Assembly (NCBI GenBank): GCA_023428085.1 | Contig: JAEYZK010000083.1 | Location: 1-20,162 of the forward strand | Direction of reading: 5' to 3' | Origin: Pseudomonadota bacterium | GTDB lineage: Bacteria > Myxococcota > Myxococcia > Myxococcales > Anaeromyxobacteraceae | DNA length: 20,162 nt | Notes under the pieces: generated by a model | The model's database searches: none | What the model saw: only the letters and a program-made list of their open reading frames with translations | What the model was told of the DNA's origin: nothing | Shown: one piece after another, positions 6,593 to 14,817 of the stretch | Layout: every line of letters begins with the position of its first letter | Position numbering within the stretch: the stretch's first letter is position 1 | Translations under genes and position numbers: made by a program

Positions 6593-7639
6593 CTAGTCGC
6601 CCCAGGTGAACTGGTGGACCGCGTCGACGACCGCCTTCACGGTCTCGGGCGGGGTCCCGACCTGCACGCCGTGGCCGAGGTTGAAGATGTAACCGGGCTC
6701 CCGGCCCGCCGCCCGGAGCATCGCCCGGGCGCGGGCGACCGCGGTCTCGGCCGGACCGAGCAGGAGCGCCGCGTCGAGGTTGCCCTGGATCGCCACGCCG
6801 GGGACCTGGGCGCGCGCCTCGGCGATCGGGATGCGCCAGTCCACCCCCAGCACGTCGTACCCCAGGCCGGCGAGCGCGCGCAGGTGGCTCGTGGTGCCGG
6901 TCGAGAAGAGGATGCCCGGGACGCCCGTGCCGCGGATCGCCTCCGCGATCCGCGCCAGGTAGGGGAAGCTGAAGGCCTCGAGGTCCTCGCGCGCCAGCTC
7001 GCCGAGCCAGCTCTCGAACACCTGGAGCGCCTCGGCGCCCGCGGCCGCCTGGGCCTCGAGCTGGACGATCGCTGCGCGGGTGAGCTTCTCGAACAGCGCG
7101 TGCGCGGCCGCCGGGTCGCTCCAGAGGAGGGTCTTCGCGCGCGCGAACCCCTGCGCCCCGCCCTCGACGACGTAGCTCGCCACCGTGAACGGGCCCCCGA
7201 CGAACCCGATGAGCGGCACCCGGCCGGCGAGCGCCCGGCGGATCGCCCGGATGCCGTCCGCGACGAAGGAGAGGTCGCGGGACGGGTCCGGGACGCGGAG
7301 CCGCTCGACGTCGGCGCGCGTCCGGACGGGGTTGGCGATCCGCGGGCCGCCGTCGCCCTTCCCCTTCTCGCCGCTCTGGAACGAGAGCTCGAGCCCCATC
7401 GCGGGGAGGTGGATGAGGATGTCGGAGAAGAGGATGGCGGCGTCGAAGCCGAGCTCGTCGATGGGCGCGAGGGTCACCTGCGCGAGGAGCTCCGGCGAGC
7501 GGCACAGCTCGAGGAACCCGACCTGCTGGCGCACGGCGCGGTAGGAGGGCTGGTACCGGCCCGCCTGGCGCATCATCCAGACCGGCACGCGATCGACGGG
7601 CTCACGGCGGCAGGCGGCGAGGAAGCGGTGGGTCGTCAT
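6593..7639 (-). CDS. hemE: Uroporphyrinogen decarboxylase
   Basis: HemE removes four carboxyl groups from uroporphyrinogen III to give coproporphyrinogen III, the substrate of the next gene's enzyme. The 348-aa length fits the family. The N-terminal signature PVWMMRQAGRYQPSYRAVR (about 19-37) is intact, with the substrate-binding arginines. The catalytic-aspartate block AAILFSDILIHLPAMGL holds D73. GFVGGPFTVASY, the IQGNLD block and a C-terminal YIFNLGHGVQVGTPPETV complete the barrel. The ATG at 7639 is 13 bases after the DUF167 stop. No clear Shine-Dalgarno is seen. Confidence 0.97.
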   Translation of the reverse strand: MTTHRFLAACRREPVDRVPVWMMRQAGRYQPSYRAVRQQVGFLELCRSPELLAQVTLAPIDELGFDAAILFSDILIHLPAMGLELSFQSGEKGKGDGGPRIANPVRTRADVERLRVPDPSRDLSFVADGIRAIRRALAGRVPLIGFVGGPFTVASYVVEGGAQGFARAKTLLWSDPAAAHALFEKLTRAAIVQLEAQAAAGAEALQVFESWLGELAREDLEAFSFPYLARIAEAIRGTGVPGILFSTGTTSHLRALAGLGYDVLGVDWRIPIAEARAQVPGVAIQGNLDAALLLGPAETAVARARAMLRAAGREPGYIFNLGHGVQVGTPPETVKAVVDAVHQFTWGD

Positions 7640-7652
7640 CGGGAGGGGGATT

Positions 7653-7934
7653 CTACAGCGCGGCGCGGGCCTGCGCCGCCGAGACGCCCGCCACCCGGAC
7701 GGTCTTCCGGCGGCCGGTCTCGCCCCGCTGGATGGTGACGTCCGCCCTCCGGACGCCGAGCGCCCGGGCCAGGAACTCGATCAGGGCGTCGTTGGCCGCG
7801 CCGTCCACGGGCGGCGCGGCGAGCTGGAGCTTGAGCCGCCCGTCGTGCTCGCCCACCGCCCGGGTGCGCGAGGCGCGCGGCTGCACGAGGAGCTCGAGGA
7901 CCACCCCGTCGCCGTCGTCGCGCGCCCAGGGCAT
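7653..7934 (-). CDS. DUF167 (YggU/UPF0235) family small protein
   Basis: The 93-aa protein matches the compact YggU-like fold of this widespread family, whose function is not settled. Visible marks are LELLVQPRASRTRAVG at the N-terminus and the family signature LKLQLAAPPVDGAANDALIE (about 34-53), with the glycine-alanine-asparagine core, then a GETGRRKTVRVAG strand. The length is typical. It lies 6 bases after lpxI and 13 bases before hemE, so it belongs to the same transcript and bridges the lipid A and heme genes. In many genomes such genes sit beside unrelated housekeeping genes, so the position gives no firm clue. Confidence 0.9.
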   Translation of the reverse strand: MPWARDDGDGVVLELLVQPRASRTRAVGEHDGRLKLQLAAPPVDGAANDALIEFLARALGVRRADVTIQRGETGRRKTVRVAGVSAAQARAAL

Positions 7935-7940
7935 CGCGGC

Positions 7941-8750
7941 TCACTTCACGCCGAGCAACACGACCTTCGCCCGGTCCGCCTTCTCGATCATGCGGTCGAG
8001 GTCCATGACCAGCGTCGCCCCGGCCTCGACGGCGAGCACGCGCCCCTTCGCGGCGACGAGGGACTCCACGGTGTCGGGGCCGACCGCCGGCAGGTCGAAC
8101 CGCCGGTCCTGGTGCGGCTTCACCGCCTTCACCACCACGACCCCGCCCGACGCGGCGAGCTCGCCGCCGCGCCGGACGCACGCGTCCGTCCCCTCGAGCG
8201 CCTCGACCGCGAGCGCGACCCGATCCTTCACCACCACCGTCTGCCCGAGGTCGAGCCGGCCGATGCCGCGTGCCAGCTCCAGGCCGTAGCGCGCGTCGGC
8301 GAGCTCCTCGTCCGTCGGCCGGTGCTTCCCGAGCACGCCCTCCGGCGCGAGCCGGTCGAGGAGGAACGGCGTCGGATCGGTGATCGGGACGCCCTCCTCC
8401 TCGAGGAAGCGGGCGAGGGCCCGGAGCAGGTTGTCGTCCGAGCGGATCGCGATCCGGGCGAGCACCCGGAGGCCGGTCGCGTCGAGCATCGCGTCGGCGA
8501 AGAACCGGCGCTTGGTGATCGCGCCGAGCATCACGCTCTGCGTGGCCCCGCCCTCCTTGAGCGCCGCGAGCACGTGGCCGAGCTGGCCCAGCTTCACCCA
8601 GGTGAGCGCGTCCACGAGCCGCTCGAGCGCCGGATCGGTCTCGTTGCGGTGGGCGACCGCGATCACCCGGTGGCCCGCGCGCCGGGCGCTCTCGGCGAAG
8701 AGGAGCGGGAACCGGCCGCCCCCCGCGATGAGGCCGATCGTCGTGGGCAT
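7941..8750 (-). CDS. lpxI: UDP-2,3-diacylglucosamine pyrophosphatase, LpxI type
   Basis: LpxI hydrolyses UDP-2,3-diacylglucosamine to lipid X and UMP, the fourth step of lipid A synthesis. It replaces the unrelated LpxH of enterics. The 269-aa protein matches the LpxI (DUF1009) family. It has a Rossmann-like opening TIGLIAGGGRFPLLFAESAR, then GHVLAALKEGGATQSVMLGAI and SDDNLLRALARFLEEEG. The C-terminal domain carries GQTVVVKDRVALAVEALEGTD, VVKAVKPHQDRRFDLPAVG, and AGATLVMDLDRMIEKAD. The length is typical. It directly follows lpxA with a three-base gap, as expected for a lipid A gene set. The next enzyme, LpxB, is not in the window. Confidence 0.95.
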   Translation of the reverse strand: MPTTIGLIAGGGRFPLLFAESARRAGHRVIAVAHRNETDPALERLVDALTWVKLGQLGHVLAALKEGGATQSVMLGAITKRRFFADAMLDATGLRVLARIAIRSDDNLLRALARFLEEEGVPITDPTPFLLDRLAPEGVLGKHRPTDEELADARYGLELARGIGRLDLGQTVVVKDRVALAVEALEGTDACVRRGGELAASGGVVVVKAVKPHQDRRFDLPAVGPDTVESLVAAKGRVLAVEAGATLVMDLDRMIEKADRAKVVLLGVK

Positions 8751-8753
8751 GCG

Positions 8754-9527
8754 CTACCGCGTGATGCCCCGCTGCGACCCCTTCAGGAAGGCGACGAAGT
8801 GGTCGATCTCGGGGTAGCCGTTGAGCTCGGCGGTGAGCTCGGCGATCGCCTCGGCGAGGCCGAGGTTCGAGCGGAAGACGATCTTGTACGCCTGCTTCAC
8901 GCGGCCGATCTGCTCGTCGGCCATGCCCGCCCGCTGCATGCCGATCGAGTTCACGCCGGCGAGCTCGGCGCGGGCGCCGGACACGGTGCAGAACGGGGCG
9001 ACGTCCATCGCGACACCCGTCATCCCGCCCACGAACGCGAAGCGGCCGATCCGGCAGAACTGGTGGATGGCCGAGACGCCGCCGACGTGGACGTGATCCT
9101 CGATGAGCACGTGGCCGGCCAGCGCGACCGAGTTGGCGATGATCGCGCCGTCGCCGATCTGGCAGTCGTGGCCCACGTGGCTGTACGCCATGAAGAGGCC
9201 GCCGTTGCCGATCCGGGTGACGCCGCCCCCGCCCGCGGTCCCGAGGTTGGCGGTGGCGAACTCGCGGAAGGTGTTCCGGTCGCCGATCTCGAGCGCGGAG
9301 TCCTCGCCCTTGTACTTCAGGTCCTGGGGCAGGCCCCCGAGCACCGCGTGCGCGAAGACCCGGTTGTTCGCGCCCAGCGTCGTCCGGCCGCCGATGACCG
9401 CGTGCGGACCGACGACGTTGCCCGGGCCCAGCCGGACCTTCGCGCCGAGGACGGCGTACGGGCCGATCTCGCAGCTGGGATCGACCTCTGCGCCCGGCTC
9501 GAGGACCGCGGTCGGGTGGATGGCCAT
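8754..9527 (-). CDS. lpxA: UDP-N-acetylglucosamine O-acyltransferase
   Basis: LpxA transfers a 3-hydroxyacyl chain from acyl carrier protein to UDP-GlcNAc, the first step of lipid A synthesis, as a cytoplasmic homotrimer. The 257-aa protein begins with left-handed beta-helix hexapeptide repeats (HPTAVLEPGAEVDPSCEIGP). It contains LGGLPQDLKYKGEDSALEIG and the catalytic segment FMAYSHVGHDCQIGDG, with H120 in the place of the Escherichia coli active histidine. VSAIHQFCRIGRFAFVGGMT and a helical C-terminal domain follow. The length is standard. A GGAGAG sequence lies about eleven bases before the ATG. It sits between fabZ (31-base gap) and lpxI. Confidence 0.97.
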   Translation of the reverse strand: MAIHPTAVLEPGAEVDPSCEIGPYAVLGAKVRLGPGNVVGPHAVIGGRTTLGANNRVFAHAVLGGLPQDLKYKGEDSALEIGDRNTFREFATANLGTAGGGGVTRIGNGGLFMAYSHVGHDCQIGDGAIIANSVALAGHVLIEDHVHVGGVSAIHQFCRIGRFAFVGGMTGVAMDVAPFCTVSGARAELAGVNSIGMQRAGMADEQIGRVKQAYKIVFRSNLGLAEAIAELTAELNGYPEIDHFVAFLKGSQRGITR

Positions 9528-9558
9528 GGTTCGGTTCTCTCCGCGAGGGTGGCGCCGG

Positions 9559-10047
9559 TCAGGGCTTCTCGGCCGGATCGGCGAGCATCGCCAGGTAGTC
9601 TGCCTCCGCCGCGACCTGGCCGTCCACCCGGGCCACCCCCGCCGTCTTCCAGACGGCGCCCTTGTGCTTCACGACGCGCACCTCGAGCTCCAGCCGATCG
9701 CCCGGGACGACCGTGCGCCGGAAGCGGGCGTTGTCGATGCCCATGAGGTAGGTGACCTTGCTCTTCGTGTCCTCGGGCGGCAGGTCGAGGATGGCGAGGA
9801 GCGCGGCGGCCTGGGCGAGCGCCTCGAGGATGAGCACGCCCGGCATGACCGGGTGCCCGGGGAAGTGGCCCACGAAGAACGGCTCCCCCATGGTGACGTT
9901 CTTCCAGGCGAGCAGCCGCTTCCCCTGCTCGTGCTCCACGATCCGATCGACGAGGAGGAACGGCGGGCGGTGCGGGAGGATCTTCTGGATGCCCTCGACG
10001 TCGAGCACGACGGCGGGCGGTGCAGGTGCTGCGGTCCGATCGTTCAT
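9559..10047 (-). CDS. fabZ: 3-hydroxyacyl-[acyl-carrier-protein] dehydratase
   Basis: FabZ dehydrates 3-hydroxyacyl-ACP in fatty-acid elongation. It draws on the same hydroxyacyl-ACP pool that LpxA and LpxD use, so the set balances phospholipid against lipid A. The 162-aa hot-dog protein has ILPHRPPFLLVDRI (about 23-36), the active-site block FFVGHFPGHPVMPGVLILEA with H61 and E75, and FRRTVVPGDRLELEV. The ATG at 10047 overlaps the lpxD stop (ATGA) and is preceded by GAGGGG. The open frame runs 39 codons further up, but that part is arginine/glycine-rich antiframe of lpxD and was left out. Confidence 0.96.
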   Translation of the reverse strand: MNDRTAAPAPPAVVLDVEGIQKILPHRPPFLLVDRIVEHEQGKRLLAWKNVTMGEPFFVGHFPGHPVMPGVLILEALAQAAALLAILDLPPEDTKSKVTYLMGIDNARFRRTVVPGDRLELEVRVVKHKGAVWKTAGVARVDGQVAAEADYLAMLADPAEKP

Positions 10048-11111
10048 GAGCCCCTCTCCCCCTCCCCCGCGGCGGCCCGGAGCTGCGCGACCTCCTTGCG
10101 CAGCCGGGCCAGCTCCTTGCGCATCTCGGCCAGCTTCTCGAGCCCGGCCACGGCCTTCAGCCACTCGGCGTGCGGTCGCGCGGGGGAGCCGGACCAGGTC
10201 TCGCCCGGCCCGATGTCGTTCATCACCCCGGACTGGCCCGCGATCCGCACTCCGTCGCCGAGCCGCAGGTGGCCGACGACCCCCACCTGCCCGCCGAGCA
10301 CGACGCCCATCCCGAGCTTCGACGATCCGGCGATCCCCGCCTGGCTGACCACGAGCGAGAGCGGACCGATCTCGACGTTGTGGGCGATCTGGACGAGGTT
10401 GTCGATCTTGGTGCCGCGCCCGATGCGCGTGACGCCCAGCGCCGCGCGGTCGATGCAGGTGCCGGCGCCGATCTCGACGTCGTCCTCGATCACCACGATC
10501 CCGATCTGCGGGAACTTGTAGTGGCGCGGGCCCTGGCCCTCGCCCTCGGGGTCGAACGCGAACCCGAAGCCGTCGGCGCCGATCACCGCGCCGGGCTGCA
10601 CGATCACGCGGTCGCCGAGCACGCAGCGCTCGCGCACCACCACGCCCGGGTGGAGCAGGCAGTCCGCGCCGACCCGCGCGCCCGCGCCGAGGTGCACGCC
10701 CGGCCCGACGATCGTCCGGGCGCCGACCTCCGCGCCGGCCGCGACGGTCGCGAGCGGCAGCACCTGCGCCGACGGGTGCACGCGCGCCGCCGGGTGGATC
10801 ACCGCGGAGGGCGCGATCTCGGGCGCGGCCGCGGGCGGCGGGTGGAAGAGCGTCGTGAGCTTCGCGAACGCCAGGTACGCGTTGCGGACGCGCAGCACGG
10901 CCCGGCCCGCGGGCACCCTCTCCTCGGGCTCGACCACCACGGCCCCGGCGCGCGAGGCCTCGAACGCCGCCCGGTACTTGCGGTTCGAGAAGAACGAGAC
11001 CTGCGCGGGGCCGGCGTCCTCGAGCGCGGCCACACCCTCGAGGCGCACGGTGCCGTCGCCCTCCGCCGCCCCGCCGACCCGCGCCGCGAGCTCCGCGAGC
11101 GTGAACGTCAC
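10044..11111 (-). CDS. lpxD: UDP-3-O-(3-hydroxyacyl)glucosamine N-acyltransferase
   Basis: LpxD adds the second hydroxyacyl chain, to the 2-amino group of the sugar, the third step of lipid A synthesis. The 355-aa protein has the uridine-binding N-terminal domain (FTLAELAARVGG; VSFFSNRKYRAAFEAS, about 38-53). A long run of hexapeptide repeats forms the beta-helix, with GADGFGFAFD (178-187) and NLVQIAHNVEIGPLSLVVSQ, where H244 matches the catalytic histidine. A C-terminal helix rich in K, E, R and L (about 320-347, EKLAEMRKELARLRKEVAQL) looks like a coiled coil. The start is GTG at 11111, seven bases after the skp stop. Confidence 0.96.
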   Translation of the reverse strand: MTFTLAELAARVGGAAEGDGTVRLEGVAALEDAGPAQVSFFSNRKYRAAFEASRAGAVVVEPEERVPAGRAVLRVRNAYLAFAKLTTLFHPPPAAAPEIAPSAVIHPAARVHPSAQVLPLATVAAGAEVGARTIVGPGVHLGAGARVGADCLLHPGVVVRERCVLGDRVIVQPGAVIGADGFGFAFDPEGEGQGPRHYKFPQIGIVVIEDDVEIGAGTCIDRAALGVTRIGRGTKIDNLVQIAHNVEIGPLSLVVSQAGIAGSSKLGMGVVLGGQVGVVGHLRLGDGVRIAGQSGVMNDIGPGETWSGSPARPHAEWLKAVAGLEKLAEMRKELARLRKEVAQLRAAAGEGERGS

Positions 11112-11118
11112 GGCGCGC

Positions 11119-11685
11119 CTACTTGCCGCCCGCCGGCTTCGCCGGCTTGGTGCCCGCGGCGGGCTTGACGCCGCCCTTGGCGGGGAACTTGAGGTTGTAC
11201 TTCCGGATCACCTCGTTGGTGATGTCGAGGGTGGAGTCGGCGAAGACGACCGCGGGCTTGTCCACCACGAGCTGGATGTTGCCGCTCTCCGCGACCTCCT
11301 TCACGAGCTGCCGGAGCCGCTGGGCGACGCCCTTCGAGGCCTCCTGCTCGCGCTCGGCGAACTCCCGCTGGAGCTGGAGGTAGGTCTGCTGCAGGTCCTG
11401 GGCGGTCTTCTCGAGCTCGCCGACCTTCGCCTGCTTCGCCTGATCGTTCATCAGGCTCGCCTGCTTCTCGTAGTCGGCGCGCATGTCGGCGAAGGCCTTC
11501 TGCTTCGCGTCGAGCTGCTTCTGCTTCTCCTCCATCTCCTTCTTGAGGGCGGCGATGATCGCCTTGCCCTCGTCGCAGTCGGTCCCGGCGCGCTGGAAGT
11601 CGATGACGGCGATGCGGGTCTCCGCCGCCCAGGCGGCGGGCGCGAGGGCGAGTGCGGCGAGGACGGCGGTGAGGGTCTTGCGCAT
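11119..11685 (-). CDS. skp: Periplasmic chaperone Skp/OmpH
   Basis: Skp is a trimeric periplasmic chaperone that holds unfolded outer-membrane proteins for delivery to BamA. The 188-aa precursor has a signal peptide (MRKTLTAVLAALALAPAAWA, cleavage before AE), then the beta core start TRIAVIDFQRA. The long charged coiled-coil arms follow (about 45-125, with KKEMEEKQKQLDAKQKAF and FAEREQEASKGVAQRL). IQLVVDKPAVVFADSTLDIT closes the core. The tail is a K/P/A/G-rich segment of about 18 residues. A strong GGAGGT lies five bases before the ATG, suggesting high expression. It sits between bamA and lpxD, as in many proteobacteria. Confidence 0.95.
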   Translation of the reverse strand: MRKTLTAVLAALALAPAAWAAETRIAVIDFQRAGTDCDEGKAIIAALKKEMEEKQKQLDAKQKAFADMRADYEKQASLMNDQAKQAKVGELEKTAQDLQQTYLQLQREFAEREQEASKGVAQRLRQLVKEVAESGNIQLVVDKPAVVFADSTLDITNEVIRKYNLKFPAKGGVKPAAGTKPAKPAGGK

Positions 11686-11690
11686 GTGTA

Positions 11691-11695
11691 CCTCC
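11691..11695 (-). promoter_or_regulatory. Shine-Dalgarno site for skp
   Basis: GGAGG followed by TACAC and the ATG gives a near-ideal ribosome site in the 30-base gap after bamA. It stands out because most genes in this run lack a good site. Confidence 0.8.
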
Positions 11696-11715
11696 GAACC
11701 AGAGAACGTACGGAC

Positions 11716-14103
11716 CTAGAAGAAGTTTCCGATCGTGAACTGGAAATCGAGCGGCTCGTCGATGTAGTCGCCGACCACGTTCTTCCGGCGGTCCAGGGGG
11801 ATGCCCCACTCGAACCGGAGCGGGCCGAGCGGGCTCTGCCAGCGGAACCCGATCCCCACGGACTTGTACAGGTTGAGCGAGACGCGATCGTCGCGGTAGC
11901 TGCCGGCGGGGAAGGCGTTGCCGGCGTCGAAGAAGACGACCCCACGGACCCCCGCCTTCTCGGCGAGCGGGAACTCGGCCTCGAGGTTCAGGATGACCTG
12001 CTGGTAGCCCTCGCCGTTCATCGTGCAGACGTCCGAGAACGGCGAGTCGTTGCAGGCCTGGACGCCGCGGGGGGCGATGGAGTTGAGCACGTACCCGCGG
12101 ACGGAGTTCACGCCCCCGAGGAAGTAGAGCTCGGAGAGCGGCACGCCCTCGTCGGTGAGCGCCTGGAGCCAGCCCATCTTGAGGCGGACCCGGCCGATGA
12201 TCCCCTTCCCAAGCGGCTGATACCCGCGGAGGTCGAGCGTGTAGCGGTTGAAGAGGTTCACGTCGCGCCCGAAGATCCACCGCGGCGAGAGCCACTGCGG
12301 CGCCGTCTCGAACGAGAACGAGCCGTACCAGCCGTCGCTGGGCGTGATCCGGTTGTCGCGCTTGTCGGCGTTGAGCATCAGCTTGAGCGAGCTCGTGTTG
12401 CCGGAGCCGCTCGCGCGCGCGAGCTCGACCTCGTGGCTCGTCGAGACGCTCACCCGCTCGTCGGTGTAGGTGGCGAAGAGGCGGACGTCCTCGAGCTTCC
12501 GGGCGAGGTCCCAGAAGCGGCCCAGGCCGGAGAGCTCGTAGCCCCAGGTGAGCGAACCGCCCACGGCGCTGCGGGTGAACGCGGTGTACTCGGTCTGGTT
12601 GGCGTAGAGATCGAACGCGAAGGTCCAGCGCGTGTCGAGGAAGTACGGCTCCTCGAAGCTGATCTGCCCGAGCTGCCGGATGGACGACCACTGGACCTGC
12701 AGGCTCAGGCTGTTGCCCCACCCGAAGAAGTTCTGCTGCGAGATCTGCCCGGTGAGGACGAAGTTCTCGGAGGACGAGTAGCCCGCGCCGACCTGGAAGG
12801 AGCCGGTGGGCCGCTCCTTCACGGTGACGACGAGATCCATCGTCTCCGGCGACCGGCGCGTCTGCGTGATGTCCACCGCCTCGAAGTACCCGAGCGCCAT
12901 CACGCGGTTCCGCGAGGCCTTGAACCCGGTCCCGTTGAACAGCTCGCCCTCGTACACGCGCAGCTCGCGCCGGATGACCTTGTCGCGGGTCTTCAGGTTC
13001 CCGACGACGTCGATCCGGCCGATGCGCACCGGCTGGCCCGGCTGGACGTCGAACTCGAGGTCCACCCGCCGCGTGTCCGGGTGCGGGCGCGTGCGCGGCT
13101 CGACGTTCACGTACGCATAGCCCATGTCCCGGTACACGTCCTGCACCGCGAGGAGCGTGCCGGCCACCTGGGACCGCCGGAACCGATCGCCGGTCTTGAG
13201 CGTGACGAGCTTCGCGAGCTCCTTCTCCTGACCGAGCAGCTCGCCGCTGAACGAGACCTTGCCGATGTCGTACTGCCGGCCCTCGACGATCGGGATGGTG
13301 ATGAAGATGTACTGCCGGTCCGCCGAGAGCTGGACGGAGGGCGTCCCCACCTTCACCTCGACGTAGCCGCGCTCGAGGTACACGGCCTGGACGCCCTGGG
13401 CGTCCATCTGCAGCGCCTCCTCGCGGAAGGTGCCGCCGCCGGACCACGGGAGCAGCCCGCCCTCGCGGTTCTGCATGAAGGGGAGCAGGTCCTCCTTCGG
13501 CACGTGGTCGTTGCCGACGAACCGGAGCTCCTTGATCTCGACCTTGGCGTGCTCGTTCACCACGTAGGTGACGTCCACCTGGTTGTCGGGCGCCTCCTCC
13601 GTCTTCACCGTGACCTCGGAGAGGAAGTACCCCTTCTCCGCGTACACCTTGAGGATCGCGCGCACGTCCTTGTCGGCGGCGGCGCGGTCGTAGACGGCGT
13701 TGGGCTTGAGCGAGACCGCGTCCTTGAGGTCGTCGCCCTCGAGCTTCTCCACGCCGACGGTCTGGACCTCGCGGACCGTGGGGCGCTCGGCGACGCGGAA
13801 CACGACGACGGGCGCGGTCGGGGACCCCTCGAGCTCGACGACCACGTCGGCGAAGGAGCCGATCTTCATCACCGCCTGGACGTCCGCGTCGATCTGATCG
13901 AGGTCGAGCGGCTTGCCGGGCTGCGTGCGGATGGCGGCGCGGATGGCCGCGGGGTCGGCGCGGCGCTGGCCCTCGATCCGCACGTCCTTCACCACGACGT
14001 CGGCGGCGCGGACCGCGGCCGGGGCCACGAGGAGCGCCGCCAAGAGCCCCAGGAGCGTCTTTCGGAGGATCGCCACGGAGCCGGGGAATCTAGACCGGGG
14101 CAT
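11716..14103 (-). CDS. bamA: Outer-membrane beta-barrel assembly protein BamA
   Basis: BamA is the core of the BAM complex that folds and inserts beta-barrel proteins into the outer membrane. The protein is 795 aa from the ATG at 14103. A signal peptide covers about 1-33 (ILRKTLLGLLAALLVAPAAVRA, shown to the cut region). Five POTRA domains follow (about 35-430), with the first opening DVVVKDVRIEGQRR. A C-terminal barrel ends in FQFTIGNFF with the terminal phenylalanine. The barrel holds the VRGY motif at 668-671 and a cysteine pair at about 684 and 693 in the following loop, as in Escherichia coli loop 6. The start is uncertain: TTG at 14115 and GTG at 14076 are alternatives, and none has a good ribosome site. 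It lies between lolD and skp. Confidence 0.95.
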   Translation of the reverse strand: MPRSRFPGSVAILRKTLLGLLAALLVAPAAVRAADVVVKDVRIEGQRRADPAAIRAAIRTQPGKPLDLDQIDADVQAVMKIGSFADVVVELEGSPTAPVVVFRVAERPTVREVQTVGVEKLEGDDLKDAVSLKPNAVYDRAAADKDVRAILKVYAEKGYFLSEVTVKTEEAPDNQVDVTYVVNEHAKVEIKELRFVGNDHVPKEDLLPFMQNREGGLLPWSGGGTFREEALQMDAQGVQAVYLERGYVEVKVGTPSVQLSADRQYIFITIPIVEGRQYDIGKVSFSGELLGQEKELAKLVTLKTGDRFRRSQVAGTLLAVQDVYRDMGYAYVNVEPRTRPHPDTRRVDLEFDVQPGQPVRIGRIDVVGNLKTRDKVIRRELRVYEGELFNGTGFKASRNRVMALGYFEAVDITQTRRSPETMDLVVTVKERPTGSFQVGAGYSSSENFVLTGQISQQNFFGWGNSLSLQVQWSSIRQLGQISFEEPYFLDTRWTFAFDLYANQTEYTAFTRSAVGGSLTWGYELSGLGRFWDLARKLEDVRLFATYTDERVSVSTSHEVELARASGSGNTSSLKLMLNADKRDNRITPSDGWYGSFSFETAPQWLSPRWIFGRDVNLFNRYTLDLRGYQPLGKGIIGRVRLKMGWLQALTDEGVPLSELYFLGGVNSVRGYVLNSIAPRGVQACNDSPFSDVCTMNGEGYQQVILNLEAEFPLAEKAGVRGVVFFDAGNAFPAGSYRDDRVSLNLYKSVGIGFRWQSPLGPLRFEWGIPLDRRKNVVGDYIDEPLDFQFTIGNFF

Positions 14104-14142
14104 GGAAAAGCTCAAACGGGATCGTCGGGAGGGCGGGAAGGC

Positions 14143-14816
<674 letters not shown>

Positions 14817-14817
<1 letters not shown>

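Noticed and set aside
5477..7738. Plus-strand open frame of 753 codons over hemN and hemE
   Set aside because: It is antisense to two genes with intact catalytic motifs, and its composition is typical of a shadow frame.
10048..10164. Longer FabZ with 39 extra N-terminal residues
   Set aside because: The extra residues are antiframe of the lpxD coiled coil. The ATGA overlap and the GAGGGG sequence support the start at 10047.
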